From contig NW_015971539.1 of NCBI RefSeq assembly GCF_000182565.1, positions 1,359,219-1,423,218 of the forward strand: a DNA stretch of 64,000 nucleotides. Reading direction: 5' to 3'. This document shows, piece by piece, positions 35,327 through 49,041 of this stretch. Position 1 is the stretch's first letter. Every line of letters starts with the position of its first letter. The translations under genes and the position numbers were made by a program. The notes beneath the pieces are model-generated. The model had not been told where the DNA came from. It worked only from the letters and a program-made list of their open reading frames with translations, and searched no databases. The DNA comes from Spizellomyces punctatus DAOM BR117 (Eukaryota; Chytridiomycota; Chytridiomycetes; Spizellomycetales; Spizellomycetaceae).

Positions 35327-37348
35327 TTAGTGGTCCCTGCAGGACTCTGGGACACTAGCCGGGTCAAAACCAGGCATGGCGAATGAACGGGCAAAGGCTT
35401 CCACCTCCCCACGAAGAGCCTAAGTGGACCTTGTCAGCAACAAGTAACCCAACAAAGTAACGTATTAGACACAGTACCTTGACGTCTTCGTTGGACTCCA
35501 AGGCTACAACAAAGTCCTTAATGAGTTTGCCAGTAGTCTTTTGGACGTTGATGGCGATCTTTGCAGCCCGGTCAAGGAAGTCCGCGACCTTCTCAAAGTC
35601 GGCCTCCTTGAAACCCCGGGATGTCAATGCTGGGGTACCTATATCTCAGAGTCAGTAACATGAATTGATAATTGACATTAGTGGAAGTACACACCAAGAC
35701 GGACACCGCCGGGTACAAGAGCAGACGAATCACCATGTACAGCATTCTTGTTCAAAGTAATGCTATTAATCAGAAATATCAGCTATGCTGTCAGCCGCAT
35801 GCCATTAGTTTTACAGAACTTACTTCACGTAATCGCAGATCTTCTCCATCTTGCTGCCAGTAAGAGCGTTTGGCCGCAAATCCCACAGGACAAGGTGGTT
35901 CTCGGTACCATCAGTCACAATCTTGTAACCTTTGCTCTTCAATGCTTCGGCAAGGGCGATAGCATTCGCCTTGACTTGCCGCGCGTATTGCTTGAATTCG
36001 GGACCAGCGGCCTGCTTCAAGGCGACAGCGATGGCAGCGATGGTGTTGTTGTGAGGTCCTCCTTGATTTGAAGGGAAGACAGCGAAGTTTACTCTGTCCT
36101 CAAGGTCAGAGTTCTTCTCGCCCTTTGGCGCCCTCCTGAAGAAGATCAAACCAGCACGGGGACCGCGCAAGGTCTGCGAGCAACGGTTAGACCAGGGCCT
36201 CAAGTATCCTCAGCACATCCCGTCAACATACTTTGTGAGTTGTGGTAGTGACAACGTCGCAGAACTCGAAGGGGTTGTTCGCTTCTTGAGCAGCGACAAG
36301 ACCGCTAATATGTGCGATATCAGCCATGAGATAAGCTGAGTGCTGATCCGCAATCTAAGATTGACTCAACAATCATCAGCAGCTGGGCGAATTGATGATG
36401 CTTCCCACAAGATGCAAACCTTGCGAAGACGTGCATAGTCCCAGTCACGAGCGTAAGCGCTGGCACCGCAGATGATCAATTTGGGGCGGTAGAGAGCAGC
36501 ATTCTGTTCCAGTTTATCGTAATCAATGAAACCGGTTTTCTACAAAAGAAATCGCACGAATGAGATCTATCTCTAAAGCAAGAAAGTCCTAGTCAAAAGG
36601 TCGTATCATACCATGTCCACTTGGTAAGGAAGTGATTCAAAGTAGATCGCAGATGAAGAGACCTTCTTCTTTGCCGTGGCGTAGCCGTGAGTTAAGCTAG
36701 GCAGTCGATATCATTAATACCCTTCGAACCACACATGTTTGTTTTCAGGTTGTTACTCACTGGCCGCCTGAGGGAAGGTCCAATCCCATGATACGATCGT
36801 GGGGGGCGAGAAGAGCGGTAAGAGCGGAGAAGTTCGCGGTACTTCCTGTAGTGGGTGCCAAATCAATACAGGCCCGATTTCAGAATAACCTCCAGCCCGA
36901 TCTTACCAGAGTAGGGCTGCACGTTTACACCCCACTGCTCGGGAGTCAGATGGAAGGCCTCCAATGCACGTTTACGGCATAGGTTTTCAATCTGGTCGAC
37001 GTATTCGTTACCACCGTAGTAACGGGCACCAGGGAGTCCCTCGGAATATTTGTTGGTCAAAGCAGAACCATTGGCCTCCATGACGGCTTGTGATGTGAAA
37101 TTCTAACAAGGTGACGTGACGTGAGCAACCCGCCAACTTTGACAATGAAAAAGAACGATCCCTACCTCAGAAGCAATCAGCTCCAAACAGGAATACTGAC
37201 GCCATTTCTCTCTTTGAACGAGATCGTAGATCTCCTTGTCTTCCTCTTCGAGGGTCGTGTTGAGGCCGGCGTTCTGCAGCCAAACATGAGACAAAGTAGG
37301 ACACAGGGCGAACTCCGATTTCACACTCACCCACTGTTCAGCAACCAT
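35327..37348 (-). CDS. SHM2: Serine hydroxymethyltransferase (cytosolic type)
   Basis: Eleven exons: complement(join(35327..35419,35478..35638,35695..35762,35824..36173,36232..36354,36420..36539,36612..36696,36761..36845,36907..37102,37166..37273,37331..37348)), 468 aa. Motifs: [57 protein letters not shown] with the PLP-binding Lys, and [13 protein letters not shown]. The enzyme transfers the serine hydroxymethyl group to tetrahydrofolate, giving glycine and methylene-THF. The first exon has only six codons and no targeting presequence is seen, so the cytosolic isoform is likely. Confidence 0.96.
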
Positions 37349-37583
37349 TTTGAAGATGTTGAGATGGAAAGGATGCGATCTACAAGTAACGTTCGCAGCG
37401 GGAGGAAGCCTTGGGTTTTTATAAATCGCTGATCAAACTGCAGGCCCCCGTTGATTGGGGGAGCGAAGAGATTTTGTTTGGGGCCTTTGTCACGTGTACG
37501 TCATTTGTCCAAATATGGGTAAATGGAAGCACGTCGATCAGCCAGCGTCTTCCACTGCGACTTTTGTCGTCGCTGCCGAGATC

Positions 37584-40500
37584 ATGTCGCGGCCATCTTT
37601 GGCAGGGGAGCAAAGGACGGAAAGCAGATACGCCTTTGCGATGACGGAGGGTCGGGTGGAAGAGACGGATTGGATGTCAGATGGCAGCGACACATTTCCA
37701 CTCACCGCAGAGGCTCTGCGGGGCTTTGGACTTGCATCTACAAATGAGGTAAGTAGGGGATGATGTTTGCTACACGCAGTTTGTTCATTTTTCTTGTGTG
37801 AAATGTCGCACAAGTCTGAGGACCTACACAGGATAAACACGCCGCTGCGGGGGTCGAATGACGAGAATGAAAAGCCTTCTCCACTCGCACTGTATGGTTC
37901 AAATCCCAAGCAACATGAGGATGAGCAAACTCCCCGACCATCGCACACGCCGCATGTACCCACTTCGTCTTCCGTCAAGTATCGAACGCCTTACAATCCG
38001 TGGAGGATAACCAAAGGAGCTGAAACATCGCCCGCCACGGATACGCCGATAAAGCCAAGACTACTGGCATTCTCCTCAAGCACAAGCGATTCGATAAAGT
38101 CTCTATTTACGCCAAGTACCACTAGAGGCGACTCTGTCCTAACCTGGTCTCCGTCAATGGAAACGCCGTCCCCTGGGGTGGATAAGCGGAAACAAACACC
38201 GGGGGATATTGCGAAAGGATTGCGCAACCATACACTAGCTAGTGCTGCCGGGGTTCGCGACGACAGGTCACCTATTATCTGGAAGGTCGCTCGGGGTGGA
38301 TCATCATCTATCTCACCATATCAAGCTCGGCTCTTTGGGAAGGAATCAGGACATCTGAATTCCGGAGCATCGACCATTGGTGACCATTCCTTGGGCCAAG
38401 ATCCCTCAACCTTCAAAGATGTGAAGAATGTGATGGAAGGGACTGGGAGCGTACGGCGTAGAGAACTGCATGCTATACAGGACATTTTACCCCCCGAAAA
38501 GCCCGACGACGAGGTTGTTAGCCCTGCTGTTTTATCGAGCTTTTTCGAACAGACCAAAAGAAGCACCCTTAACATGTCTCAAAACCGTACGTCTATGTTT
38601 GCACAACAATGTCTTGGTATCCCAATTAATGAAATTATCTACAGATACCCATAGCATTGATAATGCCTTCGACGTCAAGCCATCGATTTCTTACTGTGCT
38701 ACTACCGCGAAATCTATCAGGGATGGCAGGGGTGACGATAATGCCAGAGCTAAAAGAATACTCTTGCAACAATCGCAGTCGCTTCGAAACGCCACCGATC
38801 AGAATAATTCCCGTCCCGGAGTCGAAGTGCCCTTCGCGGCAAAGAGATTGAGGAAGGAAGGCTATAGACGTGCATCGAGTATTCACGGAGGAAAGACGGG
38901 CATGGTAAGGCAACGGCGTAGGTCCGTAACCCCGGAATTAGATACTCCCAAACACCGCGCGGATAGACAGCTGGCTCCGCGGGAGCATTTCGCAACGACA
39001 GCGAAACGAAAGAGAACGTTAAGGATCCTAGCCGACGGTACGAATAATCTTCAGCATGTACAACCGGAGAAAACACCTAGTATGCGGACGGAGAAACGGC
39101 AAAGACGGGCGACATTTGAAGGTGCTTTGAAGTATCATCGGAGTCGATCTCCAATCAAACAGCAGGAGAGGTATTGTGCGCCAGCATGGGAGGAAACATC
39201 TGGCGCTACAGCATATGGTGCTACACGTGGTCTTGGAGAGAGCCGAGGAGCGAACAAGCGGGAAGAGAGCACTACGAGACCGCCAGATACGTCCTCTATT
39301 ACCCAGACGAGGACCGGCGTGGAACTGCTACACAGCAAGGCCAGAAAAAGACAAACTCGTAGCCATTCACACTCGCCAACTGTTGATGTGATGAGAAATA
39401 GCGAAGATCATTTCCTGCCTCGGTCGCTGGTGTCGACACGGGAGGACGTCGATGGCCACGTCACTCTATGTCGCGATCGAACGAACGGGCGTACCAGTTC
39501 GGCAACCATCCACACAACTGAAAGTATAAGCAGTTCATCTGATGACGAGCCGTTGGAACGAAGGCGAATGCGAATTTCAAGCACCACGCAGAAGAGAAAC
39601 GAAAGTGTGAACTTATTTTCTTCGTCGCCATTGTCTAGCGTGTCCAACATTGACTTATCCCCCTCGTCGAGTGAGGCGTCCTTCGCTGACGTGTCCATCA
39701 TGGATCCTGTACCCCCGGCGTCACCTACACCATGCCGGTCCCAAAGACTCTATCGGCCGTCAGATCAATCGCATACCCCAGTAAGCATTGGCGCGACTGA
39801 TCACGGAGCTTCGTCAGACTTTGTCGACACTAGCCATCTCGTTACATTCGCTACAAATCTGCAGCACAGCGTACCCACCCCACAGGCGTCTGCTGAGTCT
39901 TCACGGCGGCGTTCTAAGGAGTCTCCGTCACTTTCCTCCCCCCTACATCGTGGGGATGCCGCGACAGACTCGTCATATCGCAATGATCTCTCACCCCCAC
40001 GATTTCCAGGATTTTCATTAGACGCAGATGATGAAGACTCCGACGCCACGACCGACGACGGACTTGGAATGACTATGCATTCTGTTTCGATACTCGATGA
40101 AAGGGAGTGTTTGGGTAGTCAGCAGCTCCTTTTCGACTTGGCCGTTTCACAGGCGGAAAAAGAGCCTCAGATACCTTGCCAGTTACCACAGGACGTTGTA
40201 AATGGCAATCTCTGTGAAGATCCTAATAGCTTTGACGGGCATGGATCATTGCTGGGCGGTGGAGACTCTCAGGGTGGTCTTCTGATGGACACCCCGGAGA
40301 CACATACAGCGTCACCCCTTGCAGAAGGTGGATCTGATTCAAAGTGTGTAACTTACGATCATGGGATGGTCCATTCCTGTAAAGTACAAAGGATGAATAG
40401 CCCCCAGTCGCCCGCCTTTTTGATGGGTCCAGAGCATCTGCAGCAAGAGGAGCGGGAGACATGTAATTCAGATGGAAACGAAACTCAGGCGACGATCAAA

Positions 40501-43500
40501 GTTGAGGCGCAAAGTAGCCCGCGAGCAGATGAGGCTGGTGACCAACGTTCGTCTAGCTGGTCGGTGTGCGGGGACTTGAACCATGAACGCACTCGAAGTT
40601 TAGAACTTGATCGATATGAGATCAATCACAAGTTCGCCTTAGAGCAACTGAAATGTGATGAGAACGACACCGAGGCAACGACATGTGCTGAAACTTCGAA
40701 TGAGAGCATCTCACCGTTCCTTAGAACGACTTGCAACAGTTCGCTGGAAAACACGCAAAAAAGGATAGACGTACTCTTGAGAAATGAGAATTCATCGTTG
40801 GCTGCAGAAGAGAGGCTTGCAAATTCAAATGTTCAAGGGCCACCCGCCCATGAAAGCCAAGGTAGAATTGATATGCCTTGAGTATACTCTCTATATCACA
40901 TATGCTCATGTATGGAACAGACAGGATGCGAAACGTGATATATAACCCGTTCCAAGCCGGAGGTCAGGATGATGTGGCTTCCTCTCCGGTGATTGACGCG
41001 GAGAGTCCCAGACCCTTTCCAGCAATAAATACTAGCGCCAGCCGCGCAAGCCTCACAATTGATGAGGCGGATATCGTCGATACCAGTGATCATGGAGAGT
41101 TTTTCCAGAGCTTGGTGGAGGCTCATGCTGTAGCTGAACAAGGGGAACTGGCCATCACTGATACAGACGATATTGGCATACAACAGTCGAAAGGAAAATC
41201 CCCAGAGGTCTTACCTGCATGCCATGACATCTCTGCCCAAACGGTTGTGATAAGGAGTGAGCTGGCTGAAATGAAACCGTCCCAGGAGAATCATATAAGG
41301 TGAGTCTGGTATGAGTGCTATCATAATCGTCCGCAGAAATCTGAAGATAGCTGGTGAAGGGAAGCCGACAGAATCGCAGTTGAGCGAAATCTGTGTCATA
41401 TGGACGGAATGCAAACAAATGCGCATGGCTACCAAGAGCAGCGGATCGTCGAAGTCGAGCGTCACCAGAAACGCACTCCCTGCGAAGAGACTAACAAGAT
41501 TGATCACGGCATGATACCCGAACCTTCTCAATACAGTTGGAGAGACGATTATCCTGATTTCGAATTTGATCAGCCTATCCCTGAGGCTGTGCATCATGCG
41601 AAGCAGTTCAATAAGCATAGTTCGGAGGGCGGTCGTGCCACTCCCCCAGAAAACCCGGAGGGGACGGTTCGGAATGTAAATCCGACTGACGGCACATCGG
41701 AACTTCACATCACAGTGGATTCGAAGGTCCCACTTGAGTCTCAGGAGTATGATTTTGAAGAACCCGAGATTACTCCCAGTCTTCTACAAGTCCTAGACCA
41801 GGAGATATCACATTATGAGACTGCAAATCCTCCATGCATTCAGTCGTCAGTCCTGCCCGATACTTCTAAGCAAGGCGAAATGACCAGATTTCAAACGGCG
41901 TCAGGGAAGGCGGTCATCATCGCCCCAGAAGTTATGGAGGCATCTCGAAGATTGGTGGCAGAGGAAGACGACCAAAACAATGCTGGGCGTCTCAGACAGC
42001 CTAATCCAGACATGCTCCGTTATGGTAAACGTAGCTCAGGGAACGACTATTCACTCACGCCAAAATCCCTAGTGGATCTACAGCTGGATGCGATGTTACG
42101 CAAATCCCACTTGGGTCGTGCCTCATTTCACGGTCACTCATCTGGCCGAATCTCAGTCGCCAATCCTGGAAAATCTGCCCCAACCAACGATGGCGGGGTC
42201 CCTCACAATCCCCGTGGCACTCCCGATGAGAGTACATATGACGCGGGAGAAGATATGCAACTCAACCCCGAAATCAATCAAAACAATGCCGCGTCTATTC
42301 TTCACGAGGCCGCCTTTGACACATCTCATCTAAACATGAGACATAACCCAGGTCAGTCCATAGACATGATTACGGATGCTCCAGGCCACCTGCGGTCACT
42401 TCGCCAGGATCCCTTAGTATACAGAGGATTTAACATGAGCGACCAACATATGTCTCCATCGGCCGTCTTGACCATATCAAATGACATGATAAAGGAGAGA
42501 TTGGAAGTGGAGCCACCTACAAAGTGCATCATCACTGAGCGAGCACCAAGGTCGTCGTCAAATTCGATTAATACGGTGGACCTAACGAAGATCCGTGAGG
42601 GCGGCGACGGTATCGATCGAATCTCGGCAGATGACAGTCTGATCGACCATCACCCATCTCCGTCGTTGGTACATGACTCCACACCTTTGAACGAGTTTGA
42701 TCAGATATCCTCAGGATTGGCGCCGGAGAAAGGCTTGAGTATCGGTGACAACTTTGTCGAGTTCGCAGGTTTCAAGGCAGCCTCAGGGAAAGTTCTACCG
42801 AACGTTTCCAAGGAGGCAGTTGCGCGTGCGAAGCGGATATTGTCAACCGAGGAGCGCCAACCAAGGTCAACAGAAACTGTCAACGCTATGCAATCAGAAG
42901 ACTTGATGGGATGCAGCTTCGAGACGTGCTTACCACATGTATCCCAAGCGGCACACGATCGCGCGAAACAACTACTATCAAACGGCGACGCTTCACTAGG
43001 TACCTCTGCCCCTGAAAATCCGTTAATAGATGATAAACCACAAGTAAAAAATCATGGCGGTTTTACTACGGGTTCGGGGCAGAGTTTACCAATAATTTCA
43101 AAGGCATCAATTGACCGGGCAAGACGATTCCTATCCGAGAATGCGTTCAAAGAAGAAGGTCCCAGGATTTCAACCGGACTTATAGTGGACAAGCCTGCTA
43201 CTATGGGCTTTCCAGGTTTCATGTCGGGCGCTGGCAAGACTTTACCCAAGATTTCTAGGGCTGCCATGGATCGGGCTAATTGCATCTTGTCGAATGACGT
43301 AGGAATCCCCCCATTCAAAGACGACGAGGTCGGTGACCACGGCAATACCGCTGGCAATTGTGTGTCTCCTATGACGAATTCCGCTTCGTGCAAAGCGACT
43401 CGACAACCGGAGTGTCCCTCTCATCTGGGAGCAGGTGAAAGAGATGACTTGACCGACATGTCGTATGAAGGAGGCTTCGGTTCTTTTAAAACCGGAGGTG

Positions 43501-46500
43501 GAAAGGAACTTCCTGCTTTGTCGAAGGCGGCTCTCGAAAAGGCGCATTTATTATGGCAACAGGACGAGTCTTCAATAAATACGCTGGAGCTCCCTGTCCA
43601 GCAGAAAGAGAAGCCATTAATTGACGACGTGCATCAGCCGGTTGTGTCACCGAGTACGAATCAAGTGGAAGTCAAAGGTTCACCTCCAAGTGGAGCTTTC
43701 GTGGGATTTGCCACGGGACGAGGAAAAGCATTGCGGCCGGTGTCAGGGAGTGCGCTGAAGAAGGCGATGTCACTTCTGGAGCATGAGAAGCATCCAACGC
43801 CATTTGACGAGCCCGCAAGTACGATAACAGGAGGTTTTACTTCTGGGGGCGGAAAATCACTGCCTCCCGTGTCAGCAGCGGCCCTCAAAAAGGCGGGTGC
43901 ATTATTGGGTGATGATACAGATATGAGTTCACGAAGCACATATCCGGAATCGAGGGGCGGTGGTTTTGGAGGCTTCACTTCTGGTAGAGGAAAGGCATTG
44001 CCATCTGTATCAAGTGACTCTCTGGCCAAGGCAAGAGCGCTATGGGTCGATAATGATGCATTGCCGTCTGATTCACACGCAACACGTGGAAGCGTTACCC
44101 CTGGGAGTGGTAGTGGGAAGGAATTGCGAAGGAGCGCAAGTAGTGTTTTGGAAACGGTCACTGGTCTTTGGGAGGGCGAAGCAAAGGCGGATTCGGTGGG
44201 TGCACTAACCTCTGCTAAATTGCCCTCAGGGATGTCAATTGCAGAGCACACGCCGGAAGCCAGCATTTCCAAGGTTAATACTACCCCAAACGCACGGGTA
44301 TCTCACACTGGGCGTGACGGGGCGGCCTCAGAAGCTGGTCAACAATCTGAAGCTCAACGTCATGACGTACGCAATGGTGTCACCTCAAGGTCGGAAAGGA
44401 AACCGGAGCGGACGCCAATGAAGCAAGGACCAGCTCCACAGCGGTTAGCTAACACTACTCCTGGCGGTGGATTCGCAAAAGTATTTCGTATGCCAGGGTT
44501 ACGAGGTCCTAGTACTCCAACCACACCCACTCCAACTGGATTCAAGCGCCAGAAAGGCTTCACGAGCCCTTTCGGCACCGCTGCGAATTTGAAAACCCCC
44601 AAAAGAAAAACTCTGCATCCAGCTGCGAGAATTAGATCAACCGAGAATTCTCCTTCGTCTAGCCACGGACCATTGCGACCTGTCGAAACGCCGATTGCTG
44701 AGAAAGCGCAACCGTTAGAGCTTTTCAGCCTCTCAAGTATGAATCGAGAAGTATTCCATTATGTCGAAACATCAGAACTCACATCTTTGTGTAGCAGTGG
44801 AAGATCGTAAGACGTTGAGGGAAACGTTCAATTCTGAATGGCGAACCCAAACCGTCGATCAACTGCGGGATCTGGGAATGTATGTTATTTGGTTTCTGAC
44901 TCTGGTGATTTTCATGGCAAATTCGAGTAACATCATATTAGCACTGAATGTATTCTGGCGATGGACCCCATAAAGGCCCAGACGTTTGAGTTCCAAATTC
45001 AGGCCAGCCCTGTGACTGACTGTGCCTGGCAGCAATGGGGTGTCAAGGAAGCCCGAGATGCACTCATCGCCGCAGGCGGACAATCCAATCTTGCCACCGA
45101 GGAATGGGTACAAAACCATTATCGGTGGATCGTATGGAAATTGGCTGCAATGGTCCGATCATGCCCGTCGCTGCTTGAAGCTTATTGGAACCCCAAGAAA
45201 GTTGTTGAGCAGATGCGCTACAGGTGCGTGTCTCTGAATCACACGGGCCATATGGGCAGGGATCCATTAAATGACACTCACACCCTCACCCTCCTCGCGG
45301 AAGATATGAACGGGAGATTAATCGCGCCCAGCGCTCCGCTGTCAAGTTAATAATCGAACGCGACAATGCACCTAGCCGTTTTCTGGTGCTGTGTGTTGCT
45401 GATGTTGCGAGACGGTTTTCAAGGAACAACGCTGCGGATCCTACCGGGCAAATTGGTAGGAGGACTTCGCTTTGAATCCTTTTAAACATGGTATTGATCG
45501 ATTAATTGATTTGTTAACGTCAGATGCAGAATCAAATAGTTGGGCATTAGAGTTGACTGATGGATGGTATCAAATCAAGGCGGCTGTTGACGCCCCTTTG
45601 GAACGCCAGATCAAAAAGGGTAACATCGCGGTTGGCAGCAAGCTGCGCATATGCGGGGCACAGGTTGGTTGACCTCGCAAGTCCAATGAAAGGTGGACAA
45701 CACTAATATTGGAACATTTTAGTTGTTAGGTCCACCTGAGCCGTGTCCCGTCCTGGAGGCCACAGATAACACCCAGTTGCGGCTGTCTGCTAATGGCACT
45801 AGACGTGCATATTGGGATGCTCGCTTAGGTTATCAGCGCGCTCCCAGCTTCACACTAGGTTTGCGTCAGGTGATGGCGGACGGTGGTCCAATTCCATGTA
45901 TCGACGTCGTCTTGTGCCGTCGATATGCTGTGCGACATTACGAGAAAGTCGAAGGCGGCAGTGGCATTGTTCGGACGGAAAAGGAAGAAGAGGAGGCTGC
46001 TAGGAACTGGCAGAATAGTTATATGCTGATGTATCAAAAGCTTGCCGCCGAATACGAAAGGGGGCTCGACAAACCCATCACGCGTCCTGCAAGCGACCGC
46101 TTTACCAAGCGGCAACGGACATCTGCAGGTGCGCTTCCCATTTACTTTCCTATTGGACTACAAACCTAATGTAAGGTTGGTCGTTGTAGTGGGTCCTTCT
46201 GAAGAGCCGGATGGAGAACAACTGTACCAGGACATGCAACTTGCAGATGATCCAATGGCGTTTGCTGCGCAGCTAGATTTTAAGCAGCAAGAAGCATTAA
46301 GGCAGTCTATGTGCGAAGCATGGGAGCGAGAGCAAGCGGAAGTCATGGAAGAGATACGTGATCGAATTGAGGTGGGCTGCCTGTGAAGCTGGACACAGCC
46401 AAGTTGGTACTTACTCGCGTTTGATAGACGGCGGCGCCGCCACGAAATGTCACCCACTTTATATCCTTCCGCGTTTGTGACTATCCTCCGAGAGATGTTT

Positions 46501-48489
46501 CGGTTGATAGGACCCGCGAGGCCATGCTGACTATTTGGAGTCCCGACGAAGCTCTGATGGGTCGACTACAGGAGGGGAAAAGATTTAAGGTCAATAGCGG
46601 GCCGTTCATGTCACCCTAAAGTTCGTCTCATTTATATCATCTGCAGATCTATAACTTAATCGTCAAAGAGAACACCCGAGATGCTCGCTGCCGTCTATAC
46701 CTGAAAGCACAACGCAACACAGTATATGTTGAGCGTCCTGTATCTCAAGATCGGCTGGATGCAACCATGTATCGCGAGCGCCGATTATTGCGATGTGGAG
46801 AACTTTATGGATGTCAACAGGACGAGGAGGTAGATCTTGTAGTCATAATCCTGGGTATGTCGCTCGTTCCAGAGACTCGCGGGACCGTATAGTTACTGAC
46901 AAACTATCAGATGTAGGAGAACTTTTTGAACATGCAGTAATGAACGGGCCAACGCGTTATTTCAGGAACCTGCTCTGTGCCGACAGATCGAACTCTGTCG
47001 TCGTGATTCAATTATACTCTAAAGCTCGGTCGGCTCTTAATTTCTTGGTGCGTTTCGTTGGTCAGGTCATGTTAGAAACTGCTCTTGGCGGAGTCCTCAT
47101 CACTCAATTCTGTAGCCGAACGATACGCTTTGCTGCCGGAACCTAGAATACATTTGCTACGACTCAGGATTTGGCCTGCATAAGCTGAAAGCTTCCAGCA
47201 ACGCGGAAATAAGGCACGCTCCTCGAGGACATCAGGAGCGTGAGGCAAAGCAAGTGCTGGAGACCTGGAGGAAGTGGTGAGTAATCTTAATCTATTATTT
47301 AATTGCTACCGATTGGCTGACTGCGATATGATCGCAGTGATGAGAAAGAGATACAACGACTGAGAGAATCGAAATGCAATGTCCTCCATCGGAATGTGAT
47401 ATATAGCGGAGCCTTCTATCAGAAGGCATATAGAGTACCCAATCCGACAGGTTTTGATACCAGCGTCATGAAGATATCAAAGCCTATGCCCCCACCTCAG
47501 TCTTACCACCTCGTGGAGGCCACGGGCAATGGTGCCGCACATTGTGTCGAATCTGGCAGTACTAGCCCCGCAGAGCAAACTGTGTTTGTCAATGGAAATG
47601 TTCTGCCTTTTGTCCGGATAGGCGTTCAGTTGCAGAGGGACAAGTATGGGACAACCAGGACGATACTAGCCCTGAGCGATGAGCCACAAATCGTAAAGGA
47701 AGTAGAGGCAGCGAAAGTCGTACGGGACGCAATGCGTGATAGCACATTGGCAACTGGCATGGGATCCGTTCTCCTGCACATCGACGACAGCTCGTGTGTC
47801 CGTATCTGTGTCCTGCCATCGAAGTTATTCGTGAAGCTTGTCCAATTGGTTACTCAGGCACAGGGAGAAAGTGAGAAATCGCTTTTTCTGGATCTGCTCC
47901 ATGCTACACCTGCTGAACTGCAGCAAATGCCTTGGGGAAATGTACTCATGCATCGCTTGAGGGCAGCGCGACTACGAGCAGCGGAATCTCAAGGCCACGA
48001 TACTAGTGGAACAGAACCAGTATCTCTGCTCCTCCGTTTACTGTCATCCGCGACTGTATTGGCGGAAGCCGACTTCCGGAGTCGATTCCAGCAATGGTGC
48101 CCAAATATGCAGCCCGATGTACAAGAGTTTATAAATCCCGAACTTGTCTTGGCATCAACCCTCGATGCGTTCGTGGAAGAGAGTCTTTACGGAAATGCAT
48201 TGCGCGAAACGCAGAGCGCTCGACAAGTCAATATGATTTTCCATTCCAAGGAGTGGGAAAGCGTTGCAAACAAATTATCCGCGATGCTATCTGGTCCTAT
48301 TTTGCGGGTTTGTGAAGTTTTCATCTGCACACTATGAACCTCTCGGCCAAATAGCTGATGACATCCTGATTTTTGTAGTTCGCCCTCAGTCGGACGGCAT
48401 TGGCCATGCCGGAATATGCGGTTACAGATGTAGAGCTTGAGACTGACTCATATGAGAGAGCCAGATTTCTCATCGATATGCTCTCCTGA
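37584..48489 (+). CDS. BRCA2: BRCA2 homologue with BRC repeats and extended C-terminus
   Basis: Seventeen exons, all in frame: join(37584..37748,37815..38586,38645..40861,40921..41299,41372..44736,44795..44879,44942..45223,45304..45455,45524..45663,45723..46128,46205..46371,46428..46589,46647..46854,46911..47047,47116..47276,47338..48307,48379..48489), about 3,292 aa. A long disordered N-terminus is followed by BRC repeats in 41881-44170 (e.g. GFKAASGKVLPNVSKEAVAR), then the helical domain (EEWVQNHYRWIVWKLAAM), OB1 (LELTDGWYQIKAAVDAPL), a tower-like helical pair inside OB2 (45960-46371) and OB3 (NLEYICYDSGFGLHKL). It loads Rad51 on ssDNA in recombination. The acceptor at 41372 could instead be 41360. 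Skipping the last splices gives a stop right after exon 15 (see findings). Confidence 0.9.
41881..44170 (+). repeat. BRC repeat array in BRCA2
   Basis: Eight recognisable Rad51-binding repeats begin near 41888, 42763, 43057, 43208, 43471, 43702, 43832 and 43966, of the form G-F-x-[TS]-[AG]-x-GK-x-L-P-x-[VI]-S-x-x-[AS]-[LM]-x-[KR]-A, spaced 130-290 bp apart after the first. Two degenerate ones lie near 42909 (GCSFETCLPHVSQ) and 44086. The later repeats replace FxTA by FTSG/FATG but keep the GK and the SxxAL-KA half. Confidence 0.85.
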
Positions 48490-49041
48490 GTGCGTCAGAC
48501 TAATTATCATGTAAATAGTATCTTGTACATAGTCAGACAGACTACAAAATGGCTTCTGATCGTTCAATTGGCGATGCACCACTCCAACATCGGGGGCAAC
48601 GGAAAATGGCTGATGATGCTGCGAGATTCAACATAACAAACATTTTTTACAGAATGTTTAAGTTTTAGACTTTTCTGAACGATCGCTTGAATGATCGCGT
48701 GGTATTGGGAAAGGGAAGCAGCGCGTCATGAGGGACGGAAGAGTGATTTCATCGGGTGGGGCATTAAATTGGAGGGACCCACCGTCTTCGATGAGGTTTT
48801 GGGGACCACACATCCACTCTTTCGCCTCGACATTCTTATGTTAAACTTGACACAAATGACGTTCGCTTTACTTTATAAAGCTGCATATGAAAATAAATAC
48901 CAACAGGCCCATCTTTTGTTCAAACTATTCCATCATTTTTGGTCGTGAAAATAGCCTGCCATCCAAAATACATCAAACGATACCGACACTGATCGAACCT
49001 TCTCCCAAACGCTTTGATATCTAGTTGTTTCATCTCCCAAC
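48490..49041. other. Intergenic, 552 bp
   Basis: The BRCA2 3' end and the promoter of the RRT8-like gene. A short ORF at 48691-48948 shows no domain. Nothing else seen. Confidence 0.4.

Noticed and set aside
43661-44272. Antisense frame of ~200 codons opposite BRCA2
   Set aside because: It lies opposite the BRC repeats and is explained by their composition; no conserved domain.
48691-48948. Plus-strand frame between BRCA2 and the RRT8-like gene
   Set aside because: No domain, splice partner or promoter; probably chance.
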